22,474 nt of DNA, from NCBI GenBank assembly GCA_900756035.1, contig CAAEIR010000357.1, positions 1 to 22,474 of the forward strand, given 5' to 3'. Of the stretch, positions 22,410-22,474 are shown in pieces (within the stretch, counting starts at the first letter, position 1; each line of letters starts with the position of its first letter). A model generated the notes under the pieces. It saw nothing but the letters and a program-made list of their open reading frames with translations, did no database searches and was not told the DNA's origin. Source of the DNA: an uncultured Anaerostipes sp. (GTDB lineage: Bacteria > Bacillota > Clostridia > Lachnospirales > Lachnospiraceae). Made by a program: the position numbers and the translations under genes.

Positions 22410-22474
22410 CTTCAGGGCAGGGTGGAATTCCCTACCGGCGGTACAGCCCGCGAGCCTTACGAGGCATGATTCGG
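22410..22474 (+). promoter_or_regulatory. FMN riboswitch (RFN element), cut by the window edge
   Basis: The conserved RFN start CTTCAGGGCAGGGTG (22410-22424), CCCTACCGGCGGTA and AGCCCGCGAGCC are all present. The 3' part and the controlled gene, probably a riboflavin transporter or a rib biosynthesis operon, lie outside the window. Binding of FMN would lower expression of that gene. Confidence 0.93.

Overview
The window looks like chromosomal DNA from a low-GC, strictly anaerobic Firmicute, most likely a Lachnospiraceae-type clostridium. Supporting signs are the A+T-rich codon use, strong AGGAGG ribosome binding sites, consensus sigma-A promoters, a T-box leader on aspS, a superoxide reductase/rubredoxin pair in place of catalase, a Cof-type HAD phosphatase and an FMN riboswitch. 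The genus is inferred; no rRNA or tRNA gene is present.

Layout. (1) 1-6660: a sugar-phosphate catabolic locus. A GntR/UTRA repressor gene with its own terminator is followed by an operon under a consensus promoter. Three copies of a 16-bp operator, GTTATA-N4-TATAA(C/T), lie at the two promoters. The operon encodes a mannose-6-phosphate-isomerase-type protein with an extra N-terminal domain, an archaeal-type cupin glucose-6-phosphate isomerase, a zinc-type sugar(-phosphate) dehydrogenase broken by several frameshifts, a mannitol-1-phosphate-dehydrogenase-like protein lacking a family histidine, and a 3' remnant of a PTS fructose-type IIC gene. The locus therefore appears to be decaying or damaged at its dehydrogenase and transporter. 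(2) 6631-8828: aspS with a T-box leader; its promoter lies inside the 3' end of the PTS remnant. (3) 8828-10303, minus strand: a HEAT-like/UPF0020-type RNA methyltransferase. (4) 10450-13149: a secreted fibronectin-III protein that appears to start at CTG, a GNAT acetyltransferase and a COG2509-like FAD oxidoreductase. (5) 13214-16118: a PHP phosphoesterase, a MarR regulator and a divergent citrate synthase sharing an operator-rich promoter region. (6) 16301-17855, minus strand: an ABC importer ATPase and permease without a binding protein. (7) 17921-19671: sfsA and an overlapping tandem-Nudix gene, ending in a perfect hairpin shared with a convergent Crp/Fnr gene. (8) 19673-20988: the Crp/Fnr regulator divergent from a superoxide reductase and rubredoxin pair, with a palindromic operator between them. 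(9) 21083-22474: a Cof-type HAD phosphatase, a frameshifted low-complexity membrane protein, and the start of an FMN riboswitch cut by the window edge.

The most distinctive region is the first 6.6 kb: an unassigned sugar-phosphate pathway with two unrelated isomerase families and two dehydrogenase families under one GntR operator system, in a partly broken state. No CRISPR array, insertion sequence, phage gene or recognised defence system was seen.
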